Source: Azolla pinnata (lineage: Eukaryota; Streptophyta; Polypodiopsida; Salviniales; Salviniaceae). Taken from it: a stretch of 28,510 nucleotides of DNA. The position numbers were made by a program, and so were the translations under genes. The stretch covers positions 26,362 through 54,871 of the forward strand of contig JBBBWG010026967.1 in NCBI GenBank assembly GCA_037176905.1. Reading direction: 5' to 3'. Positions 1 to 11,110 of this stretch are shown here, in pieces. Numbering within the stretch: the first letter of the stretch is position 1; every line of letters starts with the position of its first letter. Below the pieces are notes generated by a model. The model had not been told where the DNA came from, searched no databases, and saw nothing but the letters and a program-made list of their open reading frames with translations.

Positions 1-236
1 AGAAGAAGAAGAAGAAGAAGAAGAAGAAGAAATGAAGATGAAGAAGAAGAAGAAGAAGAAGAAGAAGAAGAAATGAAGAAGAAATGAAGAAGAAGAAGAA
101 GAAATGAAGAAGAAGAAGAAATGAAGAAGAAATGAAGAAGAAGAAGAAGAAATGAAGAAGAAATGAAGAAGAAGAAGAAGAAGAAGAAGAAGAAATGAAG
201 AAATGAAGAAGAGATGAAGAAGAAATGAAGGAGTTC
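1..236. repeat. (GAA)n microsatellite with ATGAAG interruptions
   Basis: This is a purine-only trinucleotide array of AGA/GAA units, broken at intervals by AAATGAAG variants. It begins at the window edge, so its full length is unknown. No gene is seen in it. Confidence 0.95.
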
Positions 237-329
237 TGGTCAGAAAATGGGTCGGAAAATCGATCGGCGAAATCGATCCGATTCCACGGAAACAACAGAA
301 AAAAAAACCGATCGATCCGTCGATCTTGT

Positions 330-930
330 AACATATTGCCATGTCGATGATCGATCGAAGAAAACCCAGAGAAACGCAGATCCCGCCTGCTCTGTAATGA
401 TCGATCGAGAAAACCCGGAAATCGAAGAGTTCTCGATATATTGACCGGAACGTTCCGTAATGATTGATCGGGGAAACCTAGAAATCGCAGAGCTCTCGAT
501 CCTACATGTTCCTGTAATGATCAGTCGGGAAAACCCCAGAACTCGCAGAGTTTTCGATCCGGCCTGTTCTGTAACGGTCGATCCTGTATTGGCGCCTCGA
601 TGATCCATCAACAAAAACCCAGAAAATCAAAGATTCTGATCCCACCTGTTCTGTAATGATCAGTCCTGTTATTGGCCCAATCGGTGATCGATCCAAAAAC
701 CCAGAAATCACAAAGGTCCGATCCAACTTGTCCCGTAACGATCAGCTCTGTACCAACCCATCGATGACCAGCTTTGAAAACCCAGAAATTCGCAAAGCCT
801 GATCCAACTACGATCGATCCTGTATTGGCCCGTCGATGATCGACGGAAGAAAACCCAGAAATCGTTGCGCCTGATCCGACTTGTTCTATAAGTGGCGATT
901 GATCCTATACTGGGCTCGTTGATGTCCACC
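330..930. repeat. Degenerate minisatellite, 65-95 bp unit
   Basis: A unit is repeated that contains CCTGTTCTGTAATGATC, then GAAAACCCAGAAATC, then a CGATCC junction. The first three copies are about 65 bp apart. Later copies gain a segment like CTGTATTGGCCCGTCGATGA and are about 95 bp long. Copies differ from each other by many substitutions and short indels, so the array is old. Open frames across it exist only because the unit is stop-poor and are not genes. Confidence 0.8.
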
Positions 931-1672
931 CGGCTGATTGCGCAGACAGACGTCCAAAGGCAGGAATCGGATCGCCGGCTTCATGCAAGAAGCGGGCTCA
1001 TCAAGATTTGCGATTTAAACTTTCCTCCTCCGCCCGCGATCACGAACCGATCGTGAGCGCTTTGTTATTTCACGGATCGTCGCAAAAGAAAGGCTGAGCA
1101 TATGGATTGCATGAGCTTTCGGGCGATGCGCTGCATCCGCAGAAAGAGATCTTGGCACCGCATCGGGAGGTCTCGGGAGGGGTTTTTCGTGCAATGATGC
1201 AGAAAGCCAGGCGAAGAGTTTCGCAGAATTTACGAGATCGGCCCCTCATGTAATCTTTCCCGGAATTTCATCGATCGATGGATGGATTGATGGATGGATG
1301 GGGTTAGTGGGTACTCTTTTGTTTTGCCAAATCAGTCGATTCGTCGCCGAACAGTGATCCCTGATCAGTGTACGAACAAGTCGTAGTTCCTCTGTCTGCG
1401 CCTCCAGTTACTCCCTCCCAATGGAATTCAACTAACTAGGACTAACCGATCGACAAACTGACTAGCTAGTTACAAAATCCTATGCTTTAATTCCTTCAGT
1501 TGAATCGGATCGGCATCCAGAATGGCCCTTAAACCCTGAACCCTGCTTGTAGTTTTGCTTTTTTTTTTTTTACCAGACAATTGACTTGGTACAAACACAG
1601 TAAAAGACAGTTCCTGAGAAGGGCGGTCAAAGCGCAGAACAGAGAAGCAGTTTCTTCAGAGCTTCAGTTTCT
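931..1672. other. Unique sequence, no gene recognised
   Basis: I see no coding exon, RNA gene or transposon domain here. The only structures are a short GGATGGATTGATGGATGGAT stretch near 1,275 and a T-run near 1,560. Confidence 0.5.
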
Positions 1673-2001
1673 TCATATAAAATGCACTGCCAACAATCCA
1701 TGATGGTGCCATGATCCCCATGTCTTGCCATCTACCTCTCCTCTTTCTCTAATTCTTGGAAGAATACCAACAATCACAATCTTGCTTAATGTCGCTCTTC
1801 TCTTGCTTGAAGCCCCTTCTTCTGATCGACTTCCAGTTAGTTGTTTCGGTCCGGAAGATCGGAGGGGAAGGAAGGCACGACCGGTCCTCCGTCCGATCCG
1901 ATCTCGATCACGACAACCCGTCCTCGGAACCGATAACATTTTCATGCACTGAAAGTTTATGCAAAAGGGTATCTGCATCCGATTAAAAAAAGAAATCTCG
2001 C

Positions 2002-2013
2002 GCTCTGATACCA
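2002..2013 (-). mobile_element. Possible copia-type LTR retrotransposon primer-binding-site remnant
   Basis: Read on the minus strand, 2013-2002 is TGGTATCAGAGC, the 12-base complement of the initiator tRNA-Met 3' end that Ty1/copia elements use as primer-binding site. It is preceded by ...TTTTGACA, whose final CA would be a normal LTR end. No reverse transcriptase, integrase or second LTR is recognisable nearby, so at most this is a decayed remnant. A chance 12-mer is possible. Confidence 0.35.
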
Positions 2014-2090
2014 TGTCAAAATAGAAAACAAACTCGATCCGAATCAGACACCTGATCTCGGCCCCGTGTTGATGGAAATCGACAAAATAT

Positions 2091-2112
2091 GTATATATAT
2101 ATATATATATAT
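2091..2112. repeat. (TA)n microsatellite
   Basis: About 11 TA dinucleotides. They produce an IYIYIY stretch in a 254-codon minus-strand open frame that I do not accept as a gene. Confidence 0.9.
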
Positions 2113-2440
2113 GCCCGTGGCCTCGTGATGCTGTCTGTGGTGGCATCTTCCAGAACACTCGAACCGAGCTCTTTCCAGAACCAAGCCGATCGATGCCAGC
2201 AGCATGAGCATCTTCTAGCTGAGGATGAGGAGGACGAACGACAAAGCTTCCGGTCTGCAAAAGGATGAGGATGATGCAACGCCAGATCGAGATACGGATC
2301 CCTCTCACGAAAGAAAACAGAACGAAAAGACAGAAGACACGGTAAAACCTCTTCTTCTTCTTCTTCTTTTGCCCCTTTATAAAACGATTCGGTGCTGGTA
2401 TCGGCTGGGGTGCACTGTACGATGATTCAATTTTCATACA

Positions 2441-3830
2441 AAATTAGATCTTTGCCTAAACCCAGATACTCGGAAGCGAATACAAAGCTAAGCTTCACAG
2501 CTATCGATCGTGAGGCTTCTCCAAGTGGCTCTCCCTCAGTAAGGGAAGATATCTGGGTTGCAGATCTGTATTATCCGCTTGTCCTGTATTGTATCGCTCG
2601 AACCCCAAGACCGAGAGTTTAGGGCAGCATTTCAACGCTGAGGGGCTTGGTCCGACTGTAAAAGCAAGAAATAAGAAGCCAGTTCCACAACGAGCAAAAG
2701 TCTCGACGCCGTGCAATTCATCGAGAGGCTAACTATCCCAGAAGAGTCTGGTTTCAAACACTTGGCCAATTTCATGTGAAGTGGTTAGTTAAAAAGTGAG
2801 AAAGACAGACACTTACCTCACCGAATGCCTTCAATTCTATCTAGCTCCCTCTTTTCTGTAACAGCATCACGTTCGTTCAGAGTCACACGGCCTGGGACCG
2901 TGAAACATGTGGGCAAAGTCTGGATCAGGAACGAGACGCATGAGGAACATGTTATGGTTCCATTCTTCCGATTTCTGCTTCTTTACGAGCAACAGCAGCA
3001 GAGGGTCAGAAGAAAGAGAGGATTGCAGATGGACCCTCAAAGTGGTCCTCTGGAGAAAAACAGATACAATACAGGTACAAAATCATCCCCATGCGCTCCA
3101 GATTTCTGCGCCCCGAAAGTTTCGTACTGACTCGTGGTCAGTACAAAAACAGAGGCTTCCTTCCACGTACGAAACTGGGGCGATTTCCCTTTCCTGGTTT
3201 GCTTACTTACCCCAGTTATCTCGGATTCGCAAACTTTGGCGGTGTACCACTCGATCGACATCGAGCTTGCATTGTACTCCCCCTCGATTGAACATCGAGC
3301 GATCGAAACTGCACACACGTTCGATTGCCCTTCGATCCATCTTCTTCAGCATTTGATTGTCAAAATACATGTCTTGATCCTCTCTTGCCCCATTCTGCTA
3401 GGCTTTTCATCATCATACAAATGCTGTTCCAAAAATCATGAACAAAGTCTTCTTGGATATGGAGAGGCCCAGAATTTCATTGCATTGGAGCCTTGCTTCT
3501 TTGCCACATCATCAGCTCCTTCACTTACCCTGTCAATGGGTGTGCCCACATTCATATGTTAAAGAGATGATGATCATGGTGTTTGAAAAAAGAAAACAAG
3601 ATGTTGTTTCCCATTCAGTTAGTTACATGTGCTCCAATGAATTGGGCCCAGTGAATGCTCTTCTTGATTTATTTCCATGCCATTCCCATGGCCATGGAAG
3701 AAAGCCTCCTTCCACATGTGATTTGCAGAAAAAGCTGAAAAGACCTGTCTTCATGGTTTTGCCTTTCCTTGAGAGTTTAGGGTTTTTAGGGTTTTAGGAG
3801 TAGGGTTTATCTATCTATCCCCCCAGATGC
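2441..3830. other. Gene-poor unique DNA
   Basis: Several open frames of 66-149 codons overlap here on both strands, but none shows a recognisable domain, plausible exon borders or family resemblance. Near 3,772-3,808 there is a short cluster of TTTAGGG-like units (GTTTAGGGTTTTTAGGGTTT). A short perfect inverted repeat, GTACTGAC-N5-GTCAGTAC, sits at about 3,123-3,143. No function is assigned. Confidence 0.4.
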
Positions 3831-3890
3831 TTGCACAACTGATAGCAGCATTCCAGCAAATGAAACATAGCTGAGCACAGCTCCCAATCT

Positions 3891-3896
3891 TTTATT
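3891..3896 (-). promoter_or_regulatory. Candidate polyadenylation signal of the myosin-VIII-like gene
   Basis: On the minus strand this is AATAAA, about 520 nt past the stop codon at 4,419. Plant poly(A) signals are loose, and other AT-rich candidates lie nearer the stop, so this is only a candidate. Confidence 0.3.
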
Positions 3897-4418
3897 TCCC
3901 ACCACACAATGTTGTAACAGAATACCAGTTTACAAGTGAAAAAAAGAAAAAAAGAGGAAACAGATTACAATGCCACATGTTGGGTGGTAGTTAGCCACAA
4001 AATGATCTCTCTGTGATTCCACCAGAAAAAGGGCCAGGGAGTGTACCTAGAATTGTTGGGGTTTTTTTTTTTTTTTTACATACAGCAAGCTGAGGATTCG
4101 GCAAAAATCGGATGACTGCGTTGCAGAACATTTTCCGAGAGGTCCAATGAATCTGTTGTGCCTGTCAATACTTATTGAGGATCGATCTTTGGTCAGTCGA
4201 TGAATGGAAATCTCGATCGCATTTCGGCATCACAAAGTGCTCGACCAGAAAACAGAGGGCAGCACAAAAGGCTCACCTGGCTACCTTCGCAAGTGCTGCG
4301 ATGGAATCGGCAAACGATGAGGTTGTTGTTGAAGTGTTTCAGACCGATGTTAGGCATACAACAGCCAGCACCTTCTCCTACAGCTCTTGCAGATGGAAGC
4401 TCGCTCGCCGTCGGCATA

Positions 4419-7400
4419 TCACCACCTACTCCACCATTTCTTCTTCCTCTTCTTCTCGGTGGGCTCCGATTTCCCAAGCTTCTTCAACATGTTCTTGGTC
4501 TCCCTCAGCCTGTCCTTGAAATCCTTCCTCCATTTCTCAAACCTTAGCTTCAGCCTTTGGAGCTCCGCTTCGGGCTTGAAATTCGCTTCAATCTGCCCCG
4601 ATTTCACTTCCACTAGAAACCGGGCGTCATCGTTGAAAACCTCCGCGCGGTGTTCGAGCTCCTTTGATAACTGCCCTAGCACCGATCTACTCGGATCTAG
4701 GACACTTCTTCTAGTGTCGGATTCTCTTTGATCTGCTGTATTTCTTTCCACACTCTCATGACTAGACAGATGTACCGAAGAATTGTCTCCCTCAGTGTCC
4801 TGATCTTGCCAGGAACACCGTTCCTCCACCACCGCTTTTGCGGCACTCAGGCTTTTCTGCAGTGCATCTATTTGTTTTGTCCACAGTTCCTCCATAGATT
4901 TCATCTTACCTTCACAGGCAGACCATTTTCTCTTATATTCCTTTATAGTCAGCTGCAAAATGCCATTTTCTGCTTCTTTTCTTCGCAGGCTAGCCAGAAG
5001 CTGCTCCTTCTCATCTTCCATATCTTCTTTCCTAGTGCATATACTCTGCAATCCGTCATCAACATCAGAGTCCTGTCAAAACATGCATAATATCTCGATC
5101 AGATTATGCGTTTAGAGTACTTGTCTTTTAGGCATAATTCATCATTTTGATATCAGGAATCACACACCTCTTCTGCATTTGGAGCAACCCCATTTCCATT
5201 TGCTTTCACTGTAGGAACGAAGAAACTATGCTCCTCTATCTCCGTGTTGTCGTGGCCTTGGATGCCGTGATCTTCGGAAGGTCTTGAAATCGCATTCTTC
5301 TCCACAGCTTGATCTGCAATCGATTTTCTGCTCAACCAGCCTCGTATAGCTATACCACAAAAAGCCTCCATCGAATAAACCTCGAAATATAATTCTCACA
5401 ACCCCCCAAAAATTTTCAAGTTTGAAACAACATAAAAAAAACATTATGTTGATCTCATTGCAATTCATTAGGGTTTTCAAAGCTATTATGCAGAAATTGT
5501 TCTTTGGACTTACTGGCTTGCAAATAAATTGATGCTTCTTTCTGCCTCTTAAAACTGCTGCGGACTTTATAGCCTCGATATGTCTTCTGCAGTGCTACGA
5601 TATGTCGCACATGCTTTTCACATGCCTGTTCTAATTTATCAACCTTTGGAACAACACGAATGGATTAGCATTACCCCTAGACCTACAACCGAATTCTGTT
5701 GCAAACGGATAAATCCACGATTTCCCCAAACTATTCATCATACATGCATCTAGATACTTTTGTTCCAACATAGATATTATTTACCCACATACTATTATCT
5801 GCCAACAAAATGACTTCATCTCATGCATCACAAATTTTTTACTTGAATCATCATGCATCGTCTATCGATTCTCATGTTTTCTCCATGATTCCTGATTCGC
5901 TAGCAGATTTCTCACTACAGGTTAGTGAGCAAGTCCTACCTGTCCAGGGTAGAAGAATAGGTTTCTCAAACCTACACAGTACATGTAAGGAGGTACATTA
6001 AACCTCTGGAGAATGCCTATGCATATGCCGAGTGGATCCTCGTCGGTGGCAACATGTCGTGCCACAAACACACCAAACCTGCAAAGATGTTGCATCACGG
6101 GAATAAACATCTTGCTTCAGAATGGTTAAACTTCATTTGGCGCAAAGAGAATATACCTGCTTGCAAACAGCTCATGTGAAATTTGCTCCCAATAATGTGT
6201 TCTTGATTTTATGGCAATATCGGTGAGTCGATGCAATCGCAACTGCTCTAGTACTAATTCTTCCTCAAATAAATTCTTAAGTGGATGTTTACTTGGCATA
6301 ATACAGAGTATGGGAAGCGGTGAACTGTTTTTCAAATGCTCCAGTACTTGCTGTACCCATTCCTGGATCTTCTCTTGCCAAAAATACAAAATACACAATC
6401 ACTTCTATATTTTATGCTATCGATTACTTAATGTGGACATTTGTAGTGCAAACGAAAATAAAGGAACCTGACATCCAGCGTAAAAGGTCCCATCCGAGTT
6501 TGATTGCTTATTTATAGGAATCCTAGAATGATGAGCTTCCATATCATTTTCCTCTGTAATGTCTGGCATCTGCGGCACACAGGGATTCAAGGTTTGGAAA
6601 TTTTTATGCCTGACAAAATTGTCATGGAGTCTTCTTTTAAGGTAAGTGGCATCATAGGTCACCTGCATACATTATTCAGCACGACATTCAAATAATGTTT
6701 GTTAAATAAAAATCTAAAATCTCTTTAAGATGCAAATACCTCTCCGAAAATGTGCCCTATGGAAAATTCGTGAAGGTTCTTTTGTTTGCAGCAATTAGTA
6801 TTGTCTATCAGTGTTTGTAATCTGCATGTGAAACCAGATTCTGCACCATTTGAAACGTCTTCCAGCAGAGGAAACAATACCTGAAGAAAAGATACAATGT
6901 TCCGGACACAGAAGCTATCATCAAAAGCCATATTGACTTTACATGTGCTGCAAAAAGAGTGGGGAAACTTGTACAAACCTGCTCTAGAAATTCGACGACA
7001 ACATTGTCCTGTGCAAGACCAATTCTATGCTCTCCACAAATGCTCTCCTGCAAAATAGAGAATATGAATTCAATTTCAAGAATACATGTGACGAACAGCT
7101 ACCCTTGCATGGCAAGGGTGCAAAGTCTCAATATCCTTCTTAAGCCATTAAAATATTACCTCTCTCTCTGGCCGAGAAAGATGGTATCGGATAAAGAGAT
7201 GCAAGTACTCGTGACAATAGTTTGAAAGCAGAGCATCCACCCCCTTCCTCTGACGGCCAAACTTGTAAGTTCAATAATCTACTGAAGCTGCTACTGAACA
7301 ACTAAACTGTACTAGATACCTGCGATGGTCCACAACTGGGCATATTCACGATATTAATAGATTTCGAATTTCCGTACACTCCAGACTTCAGAACCTTGTT

Positions 7401-10400
7401 GATTCGTCTCACCACCCACCAAAATAACCTTTCATATATCAATTGAGACAATAGATCTCTGACAGCAGTCGCCTGCACATCACACAGGCGGGCAGTATTA
7501 TCGCTGAAGTTGTGCTTGTAATTCCATGTGATGAAGACAGAGACACTTATTGAACCCACCTCGACTGAATCCCATGTTACGGGAGAGAGAGCTTTCTGCA
7601 GCTGCTCTTTAGAACATTGAAGCAAGCTTGCAGCATTGCCGAGTGCTGAAATACGGGGCATGTAGTTCATTTAGCTCCAACGATACAGGAAAGGTGAGAG
7701 TGTTGTGTCATTCCAAATTTTCCAACCATATACCTTGGCTCTCGATATGGAGTGAAGGCTGTGTGATGTTTCCAAGCCAAAGAATGGCTGCCAGCATGGT
7801 AAAGATATGCTCTTGCTCTTGGCTGCTTATTGCAAAGGCATATAATGAGTCCTGGGTAAACAAAATCAAGTTCTTCAGAAACAGATGGTCTTCTCAAGAT
7901 ATCAGATTGAAATCGAAATAGAAACATGCGTTTAACTTACAATAACTGACTGGAATTGAGAGTGATAGTTGATTCCACCGGTATGAACTAATGGCATCTT
8001 ATTTAAATAGCTGAACTCCCCTGAACCCATTAGCTTCAACTTGTCTGTGAACCCATACAAGAATATAGACGATACTAAATATCTGGTTCCCGTGAAATTG
8101 TCAGTCGTTACAAGAGGATATCCAACCTTTGAGGACAGAGTCAGCACCCTCACAGAGCTGGTAAAATATATTATATGTTTGTTCCCCCTTATCTCGGTGC
8201 ACAACTCTCAACTACAACATTATGAGAAATATGCCTCTTAGTAGTTCCACACAAAAATAGCAGATCGATATCTTTTGAGGATTGTAAAATTGAAGAAATA
8301 CCTCTTCCAGCAGGGCTTTCCGGTATTTTTGGAGTGGCCCATCACAAAATAAAATTCAGTTTATTAGGAATGTTCATTCTTACCAAAATGCGTAGTAACA
8401 AAATGGTTGAATAATGAATGCTTTACCAATTCGCAGCTCAGCACCTAATAGAGCCCCAGAATCATCATAAAATAAATTAATCATTTCCCCCTACAAGAAC
8501 CATCGATTTGGATCCTCAGCCTTGCATAATAATGTGTGCATGTCACACAACAAAACACTAGGACCGTTTAGAAAATTACCACACAGTTGCCAGTTGTTTT
8601 GCTGGATGGTTCTACATGGGCAAAAGCTTCCAGAATTCGATGGGCTGACAGCAATACCTTTTCCAGAACGGGATTGCCTCCATGAGAGGCCAGATTTTGC
8701 AGCACCAGTTTCATTATGGCTGATTGTTCTGCATTGTTCATGCCACTAAAAAGAGACATTTTATGTTCTATAAGCATCAAAGAGCGTTCATAGTCAACAA
8801 AGGATAAACACGGTGGTAGATATATTCATCGATGCCTATCTTTCAATACATTTTTCATCTCTTTGAACAAAACCATATTATAAAACACATCGTCAAATGA
8901 ATAGGTTAGCATTTATGTACTCACCCAAGGATAATGGATTGGTTCATTCCATCTGAAACACAACAGAAAAACAGGAAGATGATCATCTGGAAACTCCATA
9001 CATTGGATTAATTGTTAATGAGGATAGGTGGCCTACAATTACCTCTTTTCATGGCTTTAAAGGCATCGATTGCAACTGCGTAGACATGGGAACTCCTTGA
9101 TTCTTGTGCTAGCAAGCCATTTCCATTGTCGGTAACCTGTTTTGTAGATGAAGTGATAGCTATTGACACTGATCCAGATCTAGTCTACAACACCCAGAGA
9201 CAAGAAAACACATATGCGATGATTTAGAGACATCCAAACTTCGTCAATCAGAACAAATTCCTGAGAGGTTTTGAGCTTACATAGCTTTTCCCTATCTCAT
9301 ATCTTTGACGCAATGTATGTAGAATTGACGGTTCATTTATGTAGCTAAGCTGAACAATATCGTCAACATCATCGAGGATATCTGGGTTTGCAGGAAGAAG
9401 TCTATTAGACTGCAACCTTACAACCTGCAGCAGAAAAGTTCGAAGGACATTGTTTGGAGAAAGCACAGGACCATCAGAGAAATAATGGAAAACTCGGGGA
9501 ATAATGGTCCATTCCAAAAGCTTGAAACTAGTAGAATTTCTTTCAACCAAGTTGTGTGAAAGCGATGCCGGAATCTTTGTTCATCATCAATGGTGAAACG
9601 AGACACAAATTACGTTTTTTCGGTCTTTTCCCCAGAAACATCCTTCTTGAATTCACAGGTTTCCGAATGCAACAGACAGCTTCACGCATCTTTCTTCTCT
9701 CCGTCCCATATTAGCACAAAGGACATGGCAGTTTTACTCACTTGACCGTCTTGCAGAGAAACCATGGCTTCCATGCCACAGGTTGAATGGAGAATTCCCG
9801 GAGTCCACCTACTGTCGTGGTTCAGGAACCATACTCTCCGCCCCTGCAAGCAAAACAGGAAGAACAAGACGATGGTGATGATGCTGCTGTGAAGGCGATG
9901 GTGTCGGCGTTGGTGATGAACATGGTGTTGGCCATGGTCAGCGCGATTTCCATGTTCGAAAAGAAGAGGAATAAGGAAATTGTTCGCCTCATCAGAGAGC
10001 ACATTCCGTTACTGTGGCCCCTGAGATTTCAGGCATTTCGATCCAAGAACCGTACCTGCATTGTATCGTCTTCTGTAACAGCCATATCCTCCGTTCTCGT
10101 CTGCACAGATGAGTTCTTTCCGTTCGGTTGAAACGGATCTCCTTCATGCATCCCCATACCTTCAGATCCCTTCGGCGCAGGTGAGCTCTTTCCCTTCATC
10201 TCTAGATCCGACGACGTAGATATCGTGGCTTCGCCCGAACTTTCCTGCGTAATCGTCGGGCCGTTCGCATCGAGCAATGTATGATCTGTGCTTACCCCAT
10301 TCCCGTCCCAATGAATCGGAAGGTCACGATCGTCTCTTGCAGAGAATAGCAACTTTGAATCATCATCAGAGCTTCCATTTGCTGCAGAGAGCTGCTCATC

Positions 10401-10784
10401 CATCCAGTGACCTGTCACATGGGAGCCGTTCTCCGTCTTCCTTTCAGCAATGGAAAGGCCTTGATCCAGAGCTTCCTGCGTAATCGCCAAGTGCACAGAG
10501 ACACGGATCCTCTCTTCCTGAGAGCCTCCAGCAGCAATGCGCGGATATGGCGGTCCGGAGCTTCCATGGAGATCATTGCGACAGGAAGCAGAAGAGAGCA
10601 GGTCTTGATCGGAGGGGAGCCGAGGCGGTGCGCGGCTTGATCGGCGGCGGCGGCGGCTCGGGGAAGGCAAGCGAGCAGCTCTGGAGAGAGGCCGCTGTGG
10701 AAGGCGGGGGAGATCCTCAGCAGGTGCGTCGTCCGCGCGCTGCAAGATGGAATCCAGCAGAATCTCGAGTGTGCTGCGGGCCAT
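4419..10784 (-). CDS. Class VIII myosin-like protein with degenerate motor (predicted pseudo-motor), 21 exons, 1,252 aa
   Basis: Exons, 5' to 3' on the minus strand: 10784-10056, 9843-9742, 9424-9281, 9184-9043, 8952-8925, 8745-8580, 8490-8427, 8315-8302, 8126-7941, 7851-7734, 7645-7560, 7472-7320, 7261-7160, 7047-6979, 6880-6740, 6662-6468, 6371-6157, 6078-5940, 5643-5514, 5349-5168, 5072-4419. All are GT-AG and phases match at each junction; the total is 3,759 nt. Residues 1-243 are the N-terminal extension, opening MARSTLEILLDSI as in class VIII. Residues 244-277 are an SH3-like region (RVWFLN). LLPANPDILDDVDDIVQLSY (287-306) is nearly identical to the family. Other motor landmarks are MLAAILWLGNI, FGEVTYD and LVLEQLR. 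Two IQ motifs follow (LQKTYRGYKVR at 949-959; LQATIRGWLSR at 972-982), then a coiled coil (about 1045-1110) and the class VIII tail (FLVEVKSGQ). The P-loop, switch I and switch II residues are replaced. I infer a calmodulin-binding, dimerising protein without ATPase activity. Least certain borders are the 14-nt exon and the acceptors at 8126, 6371 and 5349. Confidence 0.85.
7320..7472 (-). other. Exon 12 of the myosin-like gene: degenerate switch II
   Basis: The exon opens ATAVRDLLSQLIYERLFWWV, matching the family's DTRDALAKSIYSCLFDWLV helix. It then runs RRINKVL (family EQINKSL) to SINIVNMPSCGPSQ. Switch II, normally DIxGFE in a SILDIYGFES context, is NMPSCG (residues 636-641), so the aspartate, the switch II glycine and the glutamate are all gone. 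The exon is 153 nt, phase 0 at both ends, with consensus splice sites. Confidence 0.85.
8580..8952 (-). other. Exons 5-6 of the myosin-like gene: degenerate P-loop and switch I
   Basis: Exon 5 (8952-8925, 28 nt) encodes DGMNQSIILG, matching the family's R-D-E-x-NQSIIISG strand. Exon 6 continues G-MNNAEQS (residues 383-390) where myosins have GESGAGKT. The alignment is ungapped through LQNLASHGG, the counterpart of MQYLAALGG. The invariant lysine is Gln389 and the following threonine is Ser390. After RILEAF (family PILEAF), the switch I motif NxNSSRFG should follow. The sequence instead reads HVEPSSKTTGNCV (425-437), with none of the Mg-ATP contacts. Confidence 0.85.
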
Positions 10785-10860
10785 GGCGCGGCTCTGCGGG
10801 GCTCAGAAGCTTCCGCTCCTCGGAGGCGAAGCGCGGGGAAGCAGAAGCATGAGAGAGAGA

Positions 10861-11080
10861 TGGCGACGGCGACGGCGATGGCGATGGCGATGGAGACGAC
10901 GACGGCGACGGCGATGGCGATGGAGAAGGCGAAGGCGAAGGCGATGGCGACGGCGACGGCGATGGCGATGGCGATGGCGAAGGCGATGGCGAAGGCGATG
11001 GCGATGGCGAAGGCGATGGCGATGGCGACGGCGATGGCGATGGCGATGGCGAAGGCGAAGGCGACGGCGACGGCGAAGGC
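10861..11080. repeat. GGCGAT/GGCGAC/GGCGAA hexanucleotide array
   Basis: About 36 tandem copies of GGCGAN with A, T or C in the last position. The array lies 77-296 bp upstream of the myosin-like start codon on the minus strand, so it is probably in or beside the 5' leader (there TCGCCN). Every frame through it is stop-free on both strands. This creates artefact open frames of Ser-Pro, Arg-Trp or Ala-Met-Thr repeats. Confidence 0.95.
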
Positions 11081-11110
11081 GGGAAGCTCCCGAAGGAAGA
11101 CGAAGGGGGC

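Noticed and set aside
1673-2437. 254-codon minus-strand open frame
   Set aside because: It spans a (TA)n microsatellite (IYIYIY) and a CTT run (poly-Lys), with no domain and no promoter or splice logic. It is an accidental open frame.
4419-10784. Myosin-like gene as a plain pseudogene or sequencing error at the P-loop
   Set aside because: No stop or frameshift occurs in 21 exons. The P-loop aligns without gaps in frame, no other frame there gives GESGAGKT, and switch I and II are independently changed. Errors would not do this at three sites while sparing splice sites and tail. A very young pseudogene is still possible and is listed as a refuting outcome.
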